A stretch of DNA of 64,000 nt from Serratia ureilytica (GCF_013375155.1 NZ_JABXOF010000006.1:248001-312000), one strand, 5' to 3'; positions 1-10,443 are shown, numbered from the stretch's first letter. Notes: generated by a model not told the origin, from the letters alone. Made by a program: numbers and translations.

Positions 1-265
1 CCAGGTTTTGGCCGCTGAAATTGAGCGGCAGCCCGCCGACCTTGCCTTTCTGGTTGACGTCCAGCACCACGCGCTCCGGGCCGTGCAGCGGGAAAAACGC
101 GTAGTCCGGCGGGCCATTGAAGTTCACCGACACCGTCGCTTCGCGCTGGGCGTTGGACACTTTGATATCGGACAGCGAGGACGCCGCCAGCGCGTTCAAC
201 GCGCCGAGCGGCCCCAGCACGGCGATCAGCATGATGACCGCAAATTTTTTCAACGCATGCGTCAT
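1..265 (-). CDS. amiB: N-acetylmuramoyl-L-alanine amidase AmiB, N-terminal part (3' end lies outside the window)
   Basis: Only the first 88 or so codons are present. The protein opens with a typical signal peptide (MTHALKKF, then a hydrophobic stretch ending ALA-A), followed by the start of an AMIN-type domain (SLSDIKVSNAQREATVSVNF). AMIN domains target periplasmic amidases to the septum, where AmiB splits daughter-cell peptidoglycan. The ATG at 265 lies 8 bases downstream of the tsaE stop, so the two are probably co-transcribed, in the same order (tsaE-amiB) as in E. coli. The catalytic zinc domain is not visible, so the identity rests on the N-terminus and synteny. Confidence 0.85.
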   Translation of the reverse strand, partial: MTHALKKFAVIMLIAVLGPLGALNALAASSLSDIKVSNAQREATVSVNFNGPPDYAFFPLHGPERVVLDVNQKGKVGGLPLNFSGQNL

Positions 266-272
266 TGCAGCA

Positions 273-743
273 TCATCCCTGTGATCCATGAATACGGTCT
301 AACAGCTGGCTGCCGTAAGCAGAAATCGCCTCGATCTTCGCCTCTCGCCCCTCGCCCTGATAGCTGAGGTGCAGCGCCAGATCCGGCTCCGGCAGCACGC
401 CAGTGCCCTGCTGCGGCCATTCGACCAGGCAGATGGCGTCTTGCGCGAAGTAATCGCGAATGCCCATAAATTCAAGCTCTTCCGGATCGGCCAGGCGATA
501 CAGATCGAAGTGATATACCGCCAAGGGCTGCAAGGCATAGGGCTCCACCAGCGTGTAGGTCGGGCTTTTGACATTGCCCTGATGTCCCAACGCCTGCAGG
601 AAGCCACGGCTGAAGGTGGTTTTACCGGCGCCCAGGTCGCCGTAGAGATAGATGACGCTGGCGCGATCGCAGGCCTTGGCCAAAGTGGTGCCCAAAGCGA
701 CAGTCGCTGCCTCGTCCGGCAGAGGTAAAACGAGTTCTTTCAT
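273..743 (-). CDS. tsaE: tRNA threonylcarbamoyladenosine biosynthesis ATPase TsaE
   Basis: The 156-residue protein carries a P-loop, GDLGAGKTT, at residues 35-43, followed by the family segments KSPTYTLVE and YHFDLYRL and the LVEWP block. TsaE is the ATPase that works with TsaB, TsaC and TsaD to put threonylcarbamoyl on A37 of ANN-decoding tRNAs. The length is normal for the family. It sits 10 bp downstream of nnr and 8 bp upstream of amiB, all on the same strand, forming the conserved nnr-tsaE-amiB operon. All key motifs look intact. Confidence 0.97.
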   Translation of the reverse strand: MKELVLPLPDEAATVALGTTLAKACDRASVIYLYGDLGAGKTTFSRGFLQALGHQGNVKSPTYTLVEPYALQPLAVYHFDLYRLADPEELEFMGIRDYFAQDAICLVEWPQQGTGVLPEPDLALHLSYQGEGREAKIEAISAYGSQLLDRIHGSQG

Positions 744-753
744 TCGATAAAGT

Positions 754-2268
754 CTATTTTGCCCACTCAGGGTTAACGAAATGAAGGATGTCCGGCAGTA
801 AATCGGTCGCCAACATGCCTCTTGTTCCTTGTCTTTCCGCTACGCGATCGCCGGCCGCGCCGTGTACGACGCAGCCCGCACAGGCGGCATCATACAGCGA
901 GAGCTTTTGCGCCAGCAAACCGCCGATGATGCCCGACAGCACATCGCCCATGCCGCCGGAGGCCATGCCGGCATTGCCGACGTCGGCGATCGCCATCTGG
1001 CCCTGCTCATCGGCGATCAGCGTGCCGGCGCCTTTCAGCACCGCCACGCCGCCATAGCGCGCCGTCAGGTTACGCACGGCAAGTAAGCGATCACTCTCGA
1101 TGTCGGCAGTGCTGCAGCTCAACAGCCGCGCCGCCTCTCCGGGATGCGGAGTCATCACGCGATTCTGCCGTTTCTCGGGATTTAATGCCAGCAAGTTCAG
1201 CGCATCGGCGTCCCACAAGGCCGGTTTATCGCTGGTTTGCAGCACGTTCAAGGCGTTTTTGCCCCACTCAGCCTGGCCCAGCCCCGGGCCAATCACCAGC
1301 ACGTCCGCCCATTGCATCGCCTGCCGCAAGGTCGTCTCGTCCAGCGCCTGCGCCATCAACTCCGGCCTGGCCGCCAGCAGCGGCGCGACGTGCTCAATGT
1401 GAGTAAGCACTCGCACCAATCCAGCCCCGCTGCGCAGCGCCGCTTCCGCCGCCATGCGAATGGCGCCGCCGAATCCGCGGTCGCCGCCCACCAGCAGCAG
1501 ACGGCCATGCTCGCCCTTATGGGCGCAGGGGCGCCGCGGATGCAGCCAGCGCGGCAACGCCTCGGCGGTAAGCCGCTGAATCTGTTCCGGTTGCTTCGCC
1601 AACCAATCCGATAAGCCTAGCGTATTCTGATGAAGTTGCCCGACCCAGTCGCGCGCCTGCCCGGTCAGCAAGCCCGGCTTGAGGCCAATGAACGTGACGG
1701 TATGCGCGGCACGCACGACCGCGCCCGGCGCCGCGCCGCTTTCCGCCAGCAGCCCGGACGGAATATCGAGCGCCACCACCGGCGCCGAATGGCGGTTGGC
1801 GGCCTCGATCAGCGCATCGTAAGGCGCACGCGGCGCACTGCCCAGGCCGGTGCCTAACAGACCGTCGATAATAAGAGAGACGGATGCCGGCCAGCGGCTG
1901 TTCGCCGGCAGAATATCGCCGCCGGCGGCCAGCCAGGCCTCGCGGGCCGCTGCGGCCTCCGGCGGCAAAGGGCGTGCGCCTTCGCAGGCGATCACCGTCA
2001 CCTGCACGCCCGCCGCCTTCGCCAAACGCGCCACCACATAGCCGTCGCCGCCGTTGTTGCCGTGGCCACAGAGCACCAGCCAGTGGTTGCAGCAGGGATA
2101 AGTGTCGCGCGCCAGTACGTAGGCCGCCTGACCGGCGCGCAGCATTAAATCGTAAAGAGAAAGACCGAGCGAGGCCGCCGCCGCAGGTTCCGAACGACGG
2201 ATCCAATCCGCAGGCCAGATAGAGTGTGGTAAACTGTCAGCGTATGCTTTTTCACTGTGGCCCGTCAT
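754..2268 (-). CDS. nnr: Bifunctional NAD(P)H-hydrate epimerase / ADP-dependent NAD(P)H-hydrate dehydratase
   Basis: The 504-residue protein has two repair domains. The N-terminal YjeF_N half (about residues 1-220) contains [13 protein letters not shown] near residues 70-82 and interconverts the R and S forms of hydrated NAD(P)H. The C-terminal ribokinase-like half contains [20 protein letters not shown] and [15 protein letters not shown], and dehydrates S-NAD(P)HX with ADP. It is the first gene of the nnr-tsaE-amiB operon. Its ATG (2268-2266) shares two base pairs with the divergent queG ATG, so the promoters of each gene must lie inside the coding sequence of the other. Confidence 0.97.
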   Translation of the reverse strand: MTGHSEKAYADSLPHSIWPADWIRRSEPAAAASLGLSLYDLMLRAGQAAYVLARDTYPCCNHWLVLCGHGNNGGDGYVVARLAKAAGVQVTVIACEGARPLPPEAAAAREAWLAAGGDILPANSRWPASVSLIIDGLLGTGLGSAPRAPYDALIEAANRHSAPVVALDIPSGLLAESGAAPGAVVRAAHTVTFIGLKPGLLTGQARDWVGQLHQNTLGLSDWLAKQPEQIQRLTAEALPRWLHPRRPCAHKGEHGRLLLVGGDRGFGGAIRMAAEAALRSGAGLVRVLTHIEHVAPLLAARPELMAQALDETTLRQAMQWADVLVIGPGLGQAEWGKNALNVLQTSDKPALWDADALNLLALNPEKRQNRVMTPHPGEAARLLSCSTADIESDRLLAVRNLTARYGGVAVLKGAGTLIADEQGQMAIADVGNAGMASGGMGDVLSGIIGGLLAQKLSLYDAACAGCVVHGAAGDRVAERQGTRGMLATDLLPDILHFVNPEWAK

Positions 2269-3406
2269 GACGCACCCCCTCGATCTCCATCAACTCGCCC
2301 AACATATCAAGCAATGGGGGCAATCGCTAGGATTCCAGCAGGTTGGCATCTGCGATACCGATCTCAGCCTGGAAGAGCCGAAGCTGCAGGCCTGGCTCGA
2401 CAAACAGTACCACGGCGAGATGGAGTGGATGGCGCGCCACGGCATGCTGCGCGCGCGCCCCCACGAGCTGTTGCCGGGCACGCTGCGGGTGATCAGCGTG
2501 CGCATGAACTACCTGCCGGCCAAGGCGGCGTTCGCCAGCACCCTGCAGAACCCGCAATTGGGCTACGTCAGCCGCTATGCGCTGGGGCGCGATTATCACA
2601 AGCTGTTGCGTCAGCGCCTGAAAAAGTTGGGCGATCAGATCCAGGCCTACTGCGGCGAACTGAATTTCCGCCCCTTTGTCGACTCGGCGCCGGTCATGGA
2701 GCGCGCGCTGGCCGCCAAGGCGGGCATCGGCTGGGTTGGTAAACACTCACTAATTCTTAACCGCGAAGCCGGATCCTGGTTTTTCCTCGGCGAACTGCTG
2801 ATCGACCTGCCGCTGCCGGTGGATAAGCCGCAGGAAGAGCAGTGCGGCCGCTGCGTCGCATGCATCACCACTTGCCCGACCGGGGCCATCGTCGCGCCCT
2901 ACACCGTCGATGCCCGGCGCTGCATTTCCTATCTGACCATCGAACTGGAAGGCGCGATCCCGGAGGAATTCCGGCCGCTGCTCGGCAACCGTATCTACGG
3001 CTGCGACGACTGCCAGCTGATCTGCCCGTGGAACCGATTTTCGCAACTCACCGACGAAGACGATTTCAGCCCGCGTGCCGCGCTGCATGCGCCGCAGCTG
3101 ATCGATCTGTTCAGTTGGACGGAAGAAAAATTCCTGCGCATCACCGAAGGCTCGGCGATACGCCGCATCGGTCACCTGCGCTGGCTGCGCAATATCGCCG
3201 TGGCGCTGGGCAATGCGCCTTATGAGGACAGCATCGTGCTCGCGCTGCGCACGCGTTTGGGCCAGGACGCCATGCTGGACGAACATATCCACTGGGCACT
3301 GGCGCAACAGCTCGCTCGCCGTGAAGCACAGGGCATCGAGGTGCAAACGGCGCAGAAAAAACGGTTGATACGGGCTGTGGAAAAAGGTTTGCCAAGGGAT
3401 GCCTGA
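2267..3406 (+). CDS. queG: Epoxyqueuosine reductase QueG
   Basis: This iron-sulfur and cobalamin enzyme performs the last step of queuosine synthesis, reducing epoxyqueuosine to queuosine in tRNA. The 379-residue protein shows the two ferredoxin-like cysteine clusters CxxCxxxxxxCP (CGRCVACITTCP, about residues 194-205) and CDDCQLICPW (about residues 246-255). The N-terminal segments GKHSLILN and ERALAAKAGIGWVG are typical of the family. It is divergent from nnr with overlapping start codons and is followed by the DnaA-box region and the tRNA-Gly genes. Length and motifs are normal. Confidence 0.97.
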   Translation: MTHPLDLHQLAQHIKQWGQSLGFQQVGICDTDLSLEEPKLQAWLDKQYHGEMEWMARHGMLRARPHELLPGTLRVISVRMNYLPAKAAFASTLQNPQLGYVSRYALGRDYHKLLRQRLKKLGDQIQAYCGELNFRPFVDSAPVMERALAAKAGIGWVGKHSLILNREAGSWFFLGELLIDLPLPVDKPQEEQCGRCVACITTCPTGAIVAPYTVDARRCISYLTIELEGAIPEEFRPLLGNRIYGCDDCQLICPWNRFSQLTDEDDFSPRAALHAPQLIDLFSWTEEKFLRITEGSAIRRIGHLRWLRNIAVALGNAPYEDSIVLALRTRLGQDAMLDEHIHWALAQQLARREAQGIEVQTAQKKRLIRAVEKGLPRDA

Positions 3407-3624
3407 CGGGGTGCGCCGCGCGGGCGTATCGCCCGAAATCTCACTCTGTGGATTTGTGCATAAAAATAAAAACACGTTGTCTTTCAACTGCAACAAAAAG
3501 AGCAAGTGATCGGCATAACGTTTTGGGATAAATAAATAAGCTTATAAATCAAATGTATAAATATTTAATTTGTATGACGTTGATTTTTCAGGCTGGCGGG
3601 TTTATGTACAGAGGCTGTGGATAA
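3376..3624. promoter_or_regulatory. Cluster of DnaA-box-like sites with an IHF-like site (possible datA equivalent)
   Basis: One perfect DnaA box occurs at 3616-3624 (TGTGGATAA, reverse of TTATCCACA). TGTGCATAA at 3455-3463 and TGTGGAAAA at 3376-3384 (inside the queG end) fit the relaxed form TGTGNAWAA. Weaker matches are TGTGGATTT at 3447-3455 and TTATGTACA at 3602-3610. Between them, AATCAAATGTATA at 3547-3559 matches the IHF consensus with one mismatch in an AT-rich tract. The rest of the 311-bp gap between queG and the tRNAs holds no gene I can see. In E. coli the DnaA-titrating locus datA lies beside this same tRNA-Gly cluster. The function here is inferred. Confidence 0.5.
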
Positions 3625-3717
3625 CTCTGTTCACAACGTTTTTAGCAGGTGTGTAAAACGGGACAAAAACCCGCGCCGGATAAGGCGTTGGATTTGAGTT
3701 TGAAACGAAGAGAAAAT

Positions 3718-3793
<76 letters not shown>

Positions 3794-3847
3794 ATTGAGA
3801 TGCTTTTGGCATCCGGTCACCAAACACTGGCGTGACCTTTGAATTTT

Positions 3848-3923
3848 TGGAGCGGGAAACGAGGCTCGAACTCGCGACCTCAACCTTGGCAAGGTTGCGC
3901 TCTACCAACTGAGCTATTCCCGC
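3848..3923 (-). tRNA. tRNA-Gly (anticodon GCC), middle copy
   Basis: This 76-nt gene has the same acceptor stem, anticodon GCC and CCA end as its neighbours. Its anticodon stem differs (CAACCTTGCCAAGGTTG instead of CGACCTTGCCAAGGTCG) with compensating changes on both sides, plus a change in the T stem, so the fold is kept. It lies 66 bp from the upstream copy and 54 bp from the downstream one. Confidence 0.98.
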
Positions 3924-3989
3924 GTCGCATAGGTACTGCTTGATACTGCTTTATTTATTCATCATGCCGCATCGCGACATTGTTGAATT

Positions 3990-4065
<76 letters not shown>

Positions 4066-4118
4066 CCGGCGTATCGATGGTGGAACGTTACGAAATTCTT
4101 CATCGGTACGGGGTGCGC

Positions 4119-4146
4119 ATTATACGAGAAATCCTTTTTGTCGCAA
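4119..4146 (-). promoter_or_regulatory. Sigma-70 promoter of the tRNA-Gly operon
   Basis: On the minus strand a -35 element TTGCGA (4146-4141) is followed after 16 bp by a perfect -10 TATAAT (4124-4119). The next bases, GCGCACCCC, form a GC-rich discriminator of the kind seen at stringently controlled stable-RNA promoters. The first mature tRNA starts about 50 bp downstream. Confidence 0.8.
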
Positions 4147-4257
4147 GCCCCTGAAAGCAAAAAAACGCGATTTTTGTTTGATTGCCGATTAAAGCGCCAG
4201 ATTGGCGAATTAAGCGGCTAAAAACGGCGTTTTTTCCCCGCAGAGGCCGCCATCGCC

Positions 4258-4803
4258 TTAAAGCTGAATGAAATGTTCGCGGTAATAAGCCAGTTCGGCC
4301 ACCGATTCGCGGATGTCATCCAGCGCCTGATGGGTGCCCTGCTTCTTAAAGCCGCCGAGAATTTCCGGCTTCCAACGGCGCGCCAGTTCTTTCAGCGTGC
4401 TGACGTCCAGGTAGCGGTAATGGAAGTAGGCCTCCAGCTCCGGCATGTAGCGGAACAGGAAACGGCGATCCTGGCCCACGCTGTTGCCGCAGATCGGTGA
4501 TTTGCCGGCCGGCACCCATTGCTGCAGAAAGGCTATCGTTTCCAGCTCGGCGGCGCGATCGTCCTGCCGGCTGGCTTTCACCCGCTCCACCAGCCCGCTG
4601 CCGGTATGGGTGCGCACGTTCCACTCGTCCATCAAGGCCAGCTGCTCGTCGGATTGGTGCACGGCGATCACCGGCCCTTCCGCCAGGATGTTCAGATTGG
4701 CGTCGGTGACCAGCGTGGCGATCTCGATAATGCGGTCACGCTCGGGATCCAGCCCGGTCATCTCCAAATCGATCCAAATCAGGTTATTTTCGTTTGCTGT
4801 CAT
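4258..4803 (-). CDS. orn: Oligoribonuclease
   Basis: Orn is the 3'-to-5' exonuclease that finishes RNA decay by degrading two- to five-residue oligoribonucleotides, including pGpG from c-di-GMP turnover. The 181-residue protein has the DEDDh exonuclease signature: DLEMTGLD (residues 12-19), the middle acidic block and [10 protein letters not shown] near residue 158. Length is exactly typical. It is divergent from rsgA across 245 bp, the same arrangement as in E. coli. The start ATG follows the segment CAGGAAACATC, a good ribosome binding site. Confidence 0.97.
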   Translation of the reverse strand: MTANENNLIWIDLEMTGLDPERDRIIEIATLVTDANLNILAEGPVIAVHQSDEQLALMDEWNVRTHTGSGLVERVKASRQDDRAAELETIAFLQQWVPAGKSPICGNSVGQDRRFLFRYMPELEAYFHYRYLDVSTLKELARRWKPEILGGFKKQGTHQALDDIRESVAELAYYREHFIQL

Positions 4804-5048
4804 GATGTTTCCTGCCTAAAAGCCGAGAGAAAAACGCTGTGCGGACGAGACGACGGCCGCCGCCGATGGCGACGCGCCGCAGCCGGCGGCTAACAACGGT
4901 TATTTAATATAAAATAGCGTGTATCATAGTCTTTTTGGTCGCCATGGGCGACATATACCCTGACGGGTTCAAGGCTGCGCCCGGGGCAAGTCCCCCGCCG
5001 CGGCTGTGCGTATACGTAAAGGTATAAAACCGATTCAAGTGAGGCGCA

Positions 5049-6098
5049 GTGAGTAAGAACAAACTGTCCAAAGGTCAGCAACGCCGCGTGCAGGCGAACC
5101 ATCAGCGCCGTCTGAAGCGCGCCGATAACAAACCGGAACCGGATGATTCCCAGCTGGGCGAGCCGCAGGAAGGCGTCGTCATCAGCCGTTTCGGCATGCA
5201 CGCCGACGTTGAGGCGCCGGATGGCACTCAGCACCGCTGCAACATCCGCCGCACGCTGCGTTCGCTGGTGACCGGCGATCGCGTGGTGTGGCGCCCCGGC
5301 CTGGGCGCCCATGAAGGGGTAAAAGGCATTGTGGAAGCGGTGCACGAACGCACCTCGGTGCTGACGCGCCCGGACTTCTATGACGGCGTGAAGCCGATCG
5401 CCGCCAATATCAATCAGATCGTCATCGTGTCGGCGATCCTGCCCGAGCTGTCACTGAACATCATCGACCGTTATCTGGTGGCCTGCGAAACGCTCGAAGT
5501 CGAGCCGCTGATCGTGCTCAACAAAATTGACCTGCTGGACGCCGAAGCGCGCAAGCTGGTCGACGGCATGATGGATATCTATCGCAAGATTGGCTACCGG
5601 GTGCTGGAAGTCTCCAGCCAAACGCGGGAAGGCATGGCGGAGTTCGAACAGGCGCTGGCCGGGCGCATCAGCATCTTCGCCGGTCAGTCCGGGGTCGGCA
5701 AGTCCAGCTTGCTGAACGCGCTGCTGCCGCCGTCTGAAGAGCAAATTCTGGTAAATCAGGTTTCCGACGTCTCGGGCCTCGGGCAACATACCACCACCGC
5801 CGCGCGGCTGTACCATTTCCAGCACGGCGGCGACGTGATCGACTCCCCGGGGGTGCGCGAGTTTGGCCTGTGGCACCTGGAGCCGGAACAAATCACCCGC
5901 GGCTTTGTCGAATTCCGTGATTATTTAGGCGGTTGCAAATTCCGCGACTGCCGCCACGATACCGATCCCGGCTGCGCCATTCGCGCGGCGATGGAGAAAG
6001 GCGATATCGCGCAAGAGCGGTTCGACAACTATCACCGTATTCTGGAAAGCATGGCGCAGGTGAAGGTTCGCAAGAACTTCACGGACGCCGCAGACTGA
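5049..6098 (+). CDS. rsgA: Small ribosomal subunit biogenesis GTPase RsgA
   Basis: RsgA helps mature and check the 30S subunit. The 349-residue protein shows the circularly permuted GTPase order: NKIDLL (about residue 157) comes before the P-loop GQSGVGKSS (about 211-219) and the switch [13 protein letters not shown] zinc knuckle follows ([14 protein letters not shown], about 297-310). An N-terminal OB domain precedes the GTPase. The start is GTG, preceded by GTGAGGC. The psd gene follows after 76 bp on the same strand. Confidence 0.97.
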   Translation: MSKNKLSKGQQRRVQANHQRRLKRADNKPEPDDSQLGEPQEGVVISRFGMHADVEAPDGTQHRCNIRRTLRSLVTGDRVVWRPGLGAHEGVKGIVEAVHERTSVLTRPDFYDGVKPIAANINQIVIVSAILPELSLNIIDRYLVACETLEVEPLIVLNKIDLLDAEARKLVDGMMDIYRKIGYRVLEVSSQTREGMAEFEQALAGRISIFAGQSGVGKSSLLNALLPPSEEQILVNQVSDVSGLGQHTTTAARLYHFQHGGDVIDSPGVREFGLWHLEPEQITRGFVEFRDYLGGCKFRDCRHDTDPGCAIRAAMEKGDIAQERFDNYHRILESMAQVKVRKNFTDAAD

Positions 6099-6174
6099 CA
6101 CTGACGAGCGAGCATTGACGACGGCGGAGCCCTCGTTACAATGCGCGCCCTTTACCCTGATTCACGAGGTTAAC

Positions 6175-7068
6175 GTGCTGGATAGCATCAAGATTAAACT
6201 GCAATATTGGCTGCCGAAGCTGGCGCTGACCCGCCTGGCGGGCTGGGGCGCCGACAAACGGGCCGGCTGGCTGACCCAACTGGTGGTCAAGGCCTTCGCC
6301 CGCTTCTACCGCGTAGACATGCAGGAAGCGCAAAATCCGGACCTGGCGTCTTACGCCACCTTCAACGACTTCTTCGTGCGCCCGCTGCGCGACGGCGCGC
6401 GCCCGATCGTCGCCGACGCCAACTGGCTGGCGCTGCCTGCCGATGGCGTCATCAGCCAGCTCGGCCCGATCCGCGACGATCAAATCTTCCAGGCCAAAGG
6501 CCACCACTACAGCCTGGAAGCGCTGCTGGCCGGCAACTACCTGCTGGCCGAGCCGTTCCGCAACGGCCTGTTCGCCACCACCTATCTGGCGCCGCGCGAC
6601 TACCACCGCGTGCACATGCCGTGCGCCGGCGTGCTGCGCGAGATGATCTATGTGCCGGGCGATCTGTTCTCGGTCAACCCGCTCACCGCCGCCAACGTGC
6701 CTAACCTGTTCGCGCGCAACGAGCGCGTGATCTGCGTGTTCGACACCGACATCGGGCCGATGGTGCAAATCCTGGTCGGCGCCACCATCGTCGGCAGCAT
6801 CGAGACCGTCTGGGCCGGCACCGTCACGCCGCCGCGCGAAGGCATCATCAAACGCTGGACCTACCCGGCCGCCGGTGAAGAAGGCGCCATCGCGCTGGAA
6901 AAAGGCGCCGAGATGGGCCGCTTCAAACTCGGCTCCACGGTGATCAACCTGTTTACCGCAGGCAGCGTGCAGTTCGCGCCGCAGCTGCATAACGGCACCG
7001 TCACCCGCATGGGTGAGGCCTTCGCCGAAATCCCGGCCGCCGCTGAAACGCCACAGACCCCGCTCTAA
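6175..7068 (+). CDS. psd: Phosphatidylserine decarboxylase proenzyme
   Basis: Psd makes phosphatidylethanolamine at the inner membrane. I chose the GTG at 6175 ([15 protein letters not shown]) because the family begins here and it follows CACGAGGTTAAC; an in-frame TTG at 6115 would add 20 unlikely residues. The resulting 297-residue proenzyme has the self-cleavage site LGST with the pyruvoyl-forming serine at residue 254, and the DYHRVHMP histidine block. It is followed 13 bp later by mscM in a conserved pair. Confidence 0.96.
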   Translation: MLDSIKIKLQYWLPKLALTRLAGWGADKRAGWLTQLVVKAFARFYRVDMQEAQNPDLASYATFNDFFVRPLRDGARPIVADANWLALPADGVISQLGPIRDDQIFQAKGHHYSLEALLAGNYLLAEPFRNGLFATTYLAPRDYHRVHMPCAGVLREMIYVPGDLFSVNPLTAANVPNLFARNERVICVFDTDIGPMVQILVGATIVGSIETVWAGTVTPPREGIIKRWTYPAAGEEGAIALEKGAEMGRFKLGSTVINLFTAGSVQFAPQLHNGTVTRMGEAFAEIPAAAETPQTPL

Positions 7069-7081
7069 AGGAATCGACGCC

Positions 7082-10000
7082 GTGCGCCTTTTCATCACGC
7101 TTTTGCTCGGTTGCCTGCTGTGGCAACCGGCGCTGGCCGCCCCCGTGCCGACCGAGACCCAGCTCAAACAGGAGCTGAAGCAGGCGGAAAGCAGCAAAAA
7201 CGCGCCGAATCAGGCGGAAACCACCGAGGCGCTGCAAAGCGCCCTCAACTGGCTGACGGAGCGCAAAGAGTCGCAGACTCGCTCCGAGCAGTATCAGAGG
7301 GTGATCGACGATTTTCCGAAGATGACGCAGGAGCTGCGCCGTCAGCTGGTGCTGGAAAGCAACAAGATCCTGCCTAACGGCGACGATCTGCCGGCCGCCG
7401 AGCTGGAACAGCAGATCCTGCAAACCAGCAGCCTGCTGCTGGAACAGGCGCGCCTGCTGCAGCAAGAACAGGATCGCACGCGGGAGATCAGCGATTCGCT
7501 CGGCCAGCTGCCGCAGCAGCAGACCGACGCCCGCCGTGCGCTGACGGAAGTGCAGCGCCGCCTGCAGGCGCAGCCCGCCAACCCGACCACGCCGTATGCG
7601 CAGGCCGCCCTGGCCCTGCTGCAGACCGAAGCCGCGGCGCGCAAAGCCAAAGTGGACGAGCTGGAGCTGGCGCAGCTGTCGGCCAACAACCGTCAGGAGC
7701 TGGCGCGCATGCGCGCCGAGGTCTATAAAAAGCGCCACGAGAAAATAGACGTTCAGCTGCAGGCGCTGCGCAATAACCTCAACGCCCAGCGCCAACGCGA
7801 AGCAGAGCTGGCGCTGGAAAAAACCGAGCAGTTAGCCGAGCAGAACGGCGATTTGCCAAAAAGCATCAGCCAGCAGCTGCAGATCAACCGCGAACTGTCC
7901 GCCGCGCTGAACAGCCAGGCGCAGCGCATGGATCTGATTTCATCGCAGCAGCGGCAGGCGGCGGCGCAGACGCTGCAGGTGCGCCAGGCGCTGAGCACCA
8001 TCATCGAGCAGGCCCAGTGGCTCGGTTCGTCGTCGGCGCTGGGGGAAACCCTGCGCGCCCAGGTGGCGACACTGCCGGAAATGCCCAAGCCGCAACAGCT
8101 GGACGGCGACATGGCCCAACTGCGCGTGCAGCGCCTGCAGTTTGAAAACCAGCTGGAAAAACTGTCGCAGCGCGAATTCAAACGCGACGACGGCAGCGCG
8201 CTGACCAACCAGGAGCAACGCATCGTCGATGCCCAGCTGCGCACCCAGCGCGAGCTGCTCAATTCGCTGCTGTCCGGTTGCGACACCCAAATCCTCGAGC
8301 TGACCAAGCTGAAGGTGGCCAACACCCAGCTGATCGAAGCCTTGAACGAAATTCGCGATGCCACCCACCGCTATCTGTTCTGGGTGCCGGACGTCAATCC
8401 GATCAACTTCTCCTACCCGCTCAACGTGGCGCACGATCTGACGCGCGTCCTGTCGCTGGACACGCTGTCTCAACTCGGCGGCGCCTTCATGATGATGGTG
8501 ACCAGCCGCGAAACGCTGATCCCGATCTTCGGCGCCCTGCTGCTGGTGATTTTCAGCATCAGCTCGCGCAAGCACTACCACGCCTTCCTCGAGCGCGCGA
8601 GCAGCCGCGTCGGCAAGGTGACGCAGGACGAATTCTTCCTGACGGTGCGCACCGTGTTCTGGTCGATTCTGGTGGCGATGCCGCTGCCGGTGCTGTGGGC
8701 CGCGCTCGGTTACGGCCTGCAAAGCGCCTGGAACTACCCGGTGGCGGAAGCGATCGGCAAAGGGGTAACCGCCACGCTGCCGATCCTGTGGATCTGCATG
8801 ATCTGCGCCGCCTTCGCCCACCCGCAGGGGCTGTTCATCGTGCACTTCCGCTGGCCGGCGAAGCAGGTTTCGCGCGCCATGCGCTACTACAAGATGTCGA
8901 TCTGGCTGATCGTGCCGCTGATCATGGCGCTGATCACCTTCGATAGCCTGAAAGAACGCGAGTTCGCCAACACCCTGGGGCGGCTGTGCTTCATCCTGCT
9001 GTGTCTGGCGCTGGCGCTGGTCACCCACAGCCTGAAACGCGCCGGCATTCCGCTGTATCTGGATAAAAACGGCTCCGGCGACAACATGCTCAACAGCGCC
9101 TTCTGGGGGCTGCTGCTGTCGGCGCCGCTGCTGGCGGCGCTGGCCTCGACCGTCGGTTACCTCACCACCGCGCAGGCGCTGTTGGCGCGTCTGGAAACTT
9201 CGGTGGCGATCTGGTTCCTGCTGCTGGTCGTCTACCACATCATCCGCCGTTGGATGTTGATCCAGCGGCGGCGCATCGCCTTCGATCGCGCCAAGCAGCG
9301 CCGCGCCGACATTCTGGCCCAGCGCGCCCGCGGCGAAGACGAAACTTCACATACCCCGAACAGCACCGAAGGCGCCATCGATCCGGACGATTCGGACTTC
9401 GATCTGGACACCATCAGCGCCCAGTCGCTGCGGCTGGTGCGTTCGATCCTGACGCTGATCGCGCTGGTGTCGGTGATCGTACTGTGGTCGGAGATCCACT
9501 CCGCGTTCGCCTTCCTGGAAAACATCTCGCTGTGGGATGTGACCTCGACGGTGAACGGCGTGGAAACCGCCCATCCGATCACCCTCGGCGCGGTTCTGAT
9601 CGCCATTCTGGTGTTGATCATCACCATGCAGCTGGTGCGCAACCTGCCGGCGCTGCTGGAGCTGGCGGTGCTGCAGCACCTGGATCTGTCCCCGGGCACC
9701 GGCTACGCCATCACCACCATCACCAAGTACCTGCTGCTGCTGTTCGGCGCGGTGCTCAGCTTCGCCTGGATCGGCATCGAATGGTCGAAACTGCAGTGGG
9801 TGGTTACCGCGCTCAGTCTGGGGTTGGGCTTCGGCATGCAGGAGATCTTCTCCAACTTCATCTCCGGCTTGATCATCCTGTTCGAGAAACCGATCCGCAT
9901 CGGCGACACCGTGACGATCCGCAATCTGACCGGCACCGTCACCAAGATCAATACCCGCGCCACCACCATCTCGGACTGGGACCGCAAAGAGATCATCGTG

Positions 10001-10429
10001 CCGAACAAAGCGTTTATCACCGAGCAGTTCGTCAACTGGTCGCTGTCGGATACCCTGACCCGTGTGGTGCTGACCGTACCGGCGCCGGGCGAGGCCAACA
10101 GCGAAGAAGTGACCAAGATCCTGATGAACGCCGCCGAGCGCTGCGCGCTGGTGCTGGATAACCCGGCGCCGGAGGTCTATCTGGTCGATCTGCAACAAGG
10201 CATTCAGATCTTCGAGATGCGTATTTACGCCGCCGAGATGGGCCACCGTATGCCGCTGCGCCATGAGATCCACCAACTGATCCTGGCGGGCTACCGCGAG
10301 CACGGCATCACGCTGCCGTACCCGCCGTTCCAGGTGCGTACCGAGACGCTGTCGCGGCTAACCAACAACGGCCGCACGCCGCCGTCCACGCCGGCGCCGA
10401 ACACCAAGCGCGACGCCGGGGGGCTATAA
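7082..10429 (+). CDS. mscM: Miniconductance mechanosensitive channel MscM
   Basis: The 1115-residue protein starts at GTG 7082, giving a signal peptide (RLFITLLLGCLL...ALA-AP). A long coiled-coil, Gln-rich periplasmic domain follows (about residues 25-430), then about eleven membrane segments and the C-terminal MscS-type pore and cytoplasmic domain with GLGFGMQEIFSNFISG near residue 915. It releases solutes under osmotic downshock. An in-frame ATG at 7013 would overlap psd and lose the signal peptide at the N-terminus, so it was rejected. It is the last gene of the rsgA-psd-mscM run and ends at a strong terminator. Confidence 0.95.
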   Translation: MRLFITLLLGCLLWQPALAAPVPTETQLKQELKQAESSKNAPNQAETTEALQSALNWLTERKESQTRSEQYQRVIDDFPKMTQELRRQLVLESNKILPNGDDLPAAELEQQILQTSSLLLEQARLLQQEQDRTREISDSLGQLPQQQTDARRALTEVQRRLQAQPANPTTPYAQAALALLQTEAAARKAKVDELELAQLSANNRQELARMRAEVYKKRHEKIDVQLQALRNNLNAQRQREAELALEKTEQLAEQNGDLPKSISQQLQINRELSAALNSQAQRMDLISSQQRQAAAQTLQVRQALSTIIEQAQWLGSSSALGETLRAQVATLPEMPKPQQLDGDMAQLRVQRLQFENQLEKLSQREFKRDDGSALTNQEQRIVDAQLRTQRELLNSLLSGCDTQILELTKLKVANTQLIEALNEIRDATHRYLFWVPDVNPINFSYPLNVAHDLTRVLSLDTLSQLGGAFMMMVTSRETLIPIFGALLLVIFSISSRKHYHAFLERASSRVGKVTQDEFFLTVRTVFWSILVAMPLPVLWAALGYGLQSAWNYPVAEAIGKGVTATLPILWICMICAAFAHPQGLFIVHFRWPAKQVSRAMRYYKMSIWLIVPLIMALITFDSLKEREFANTLGRLCFILLCLALALVTHSLKRAGIPLYLDKNGSGDNMLNSAFWGLLLSAPLLAALASTVGYLTTAQALLARLETSVAIWFLLLVVYHIIRRWMLIQRRRIAFDRAKQRRADILAQRARGEDETSHTPNSTEGAIDPDDSDFDLDTISAQSLRLVRSILTLIALVSVIVLWSEIHSAFAFLENISLWDVTSTVNGVETAHPITLGAVLIAILVLIITMQLVRNLPALLELAVLQHLDLSPGTGYAITTITKYLLLLFGAVLSFAWIGIEWSKLQWVVTALSLGLGFGMQEIFSNFISGLIILFEKPIRIGDTVTIRNLTGTVTKINTRATTISDWDRKEIIVPNKAFITEQFVNWSLSDTLTRVVLTVPAPGEANSEEVTKILMNAAERCALVLDNPAPEVYLVDLQQGIQIFEMRIYAAEMGHRMPLRHEIHQLILAGYREHGITLPYPPFQVRTETLSRLTNNGRTPPSTPAPNTKRDAGGL

Positions 10430-10443
10430 GCGCTTCTCGCGAT

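Noticed and set aside
4930..5030. Structured leader or small ORF upstream of rsgA (ATGGGCGAC..., 27 codons)
   Set aside because: The sequence has some palindromic character (GTCGCCATGGGCGAC) and a GC-rich stem, but no ribosome binding site or known RNA motif was recognised.
7013..7081. Longer mscM start inside psd
   Set aside because: It would bury the signal peptide 23 residues from the N-terminus. The GTG at 7082 gives a normal exported protein.
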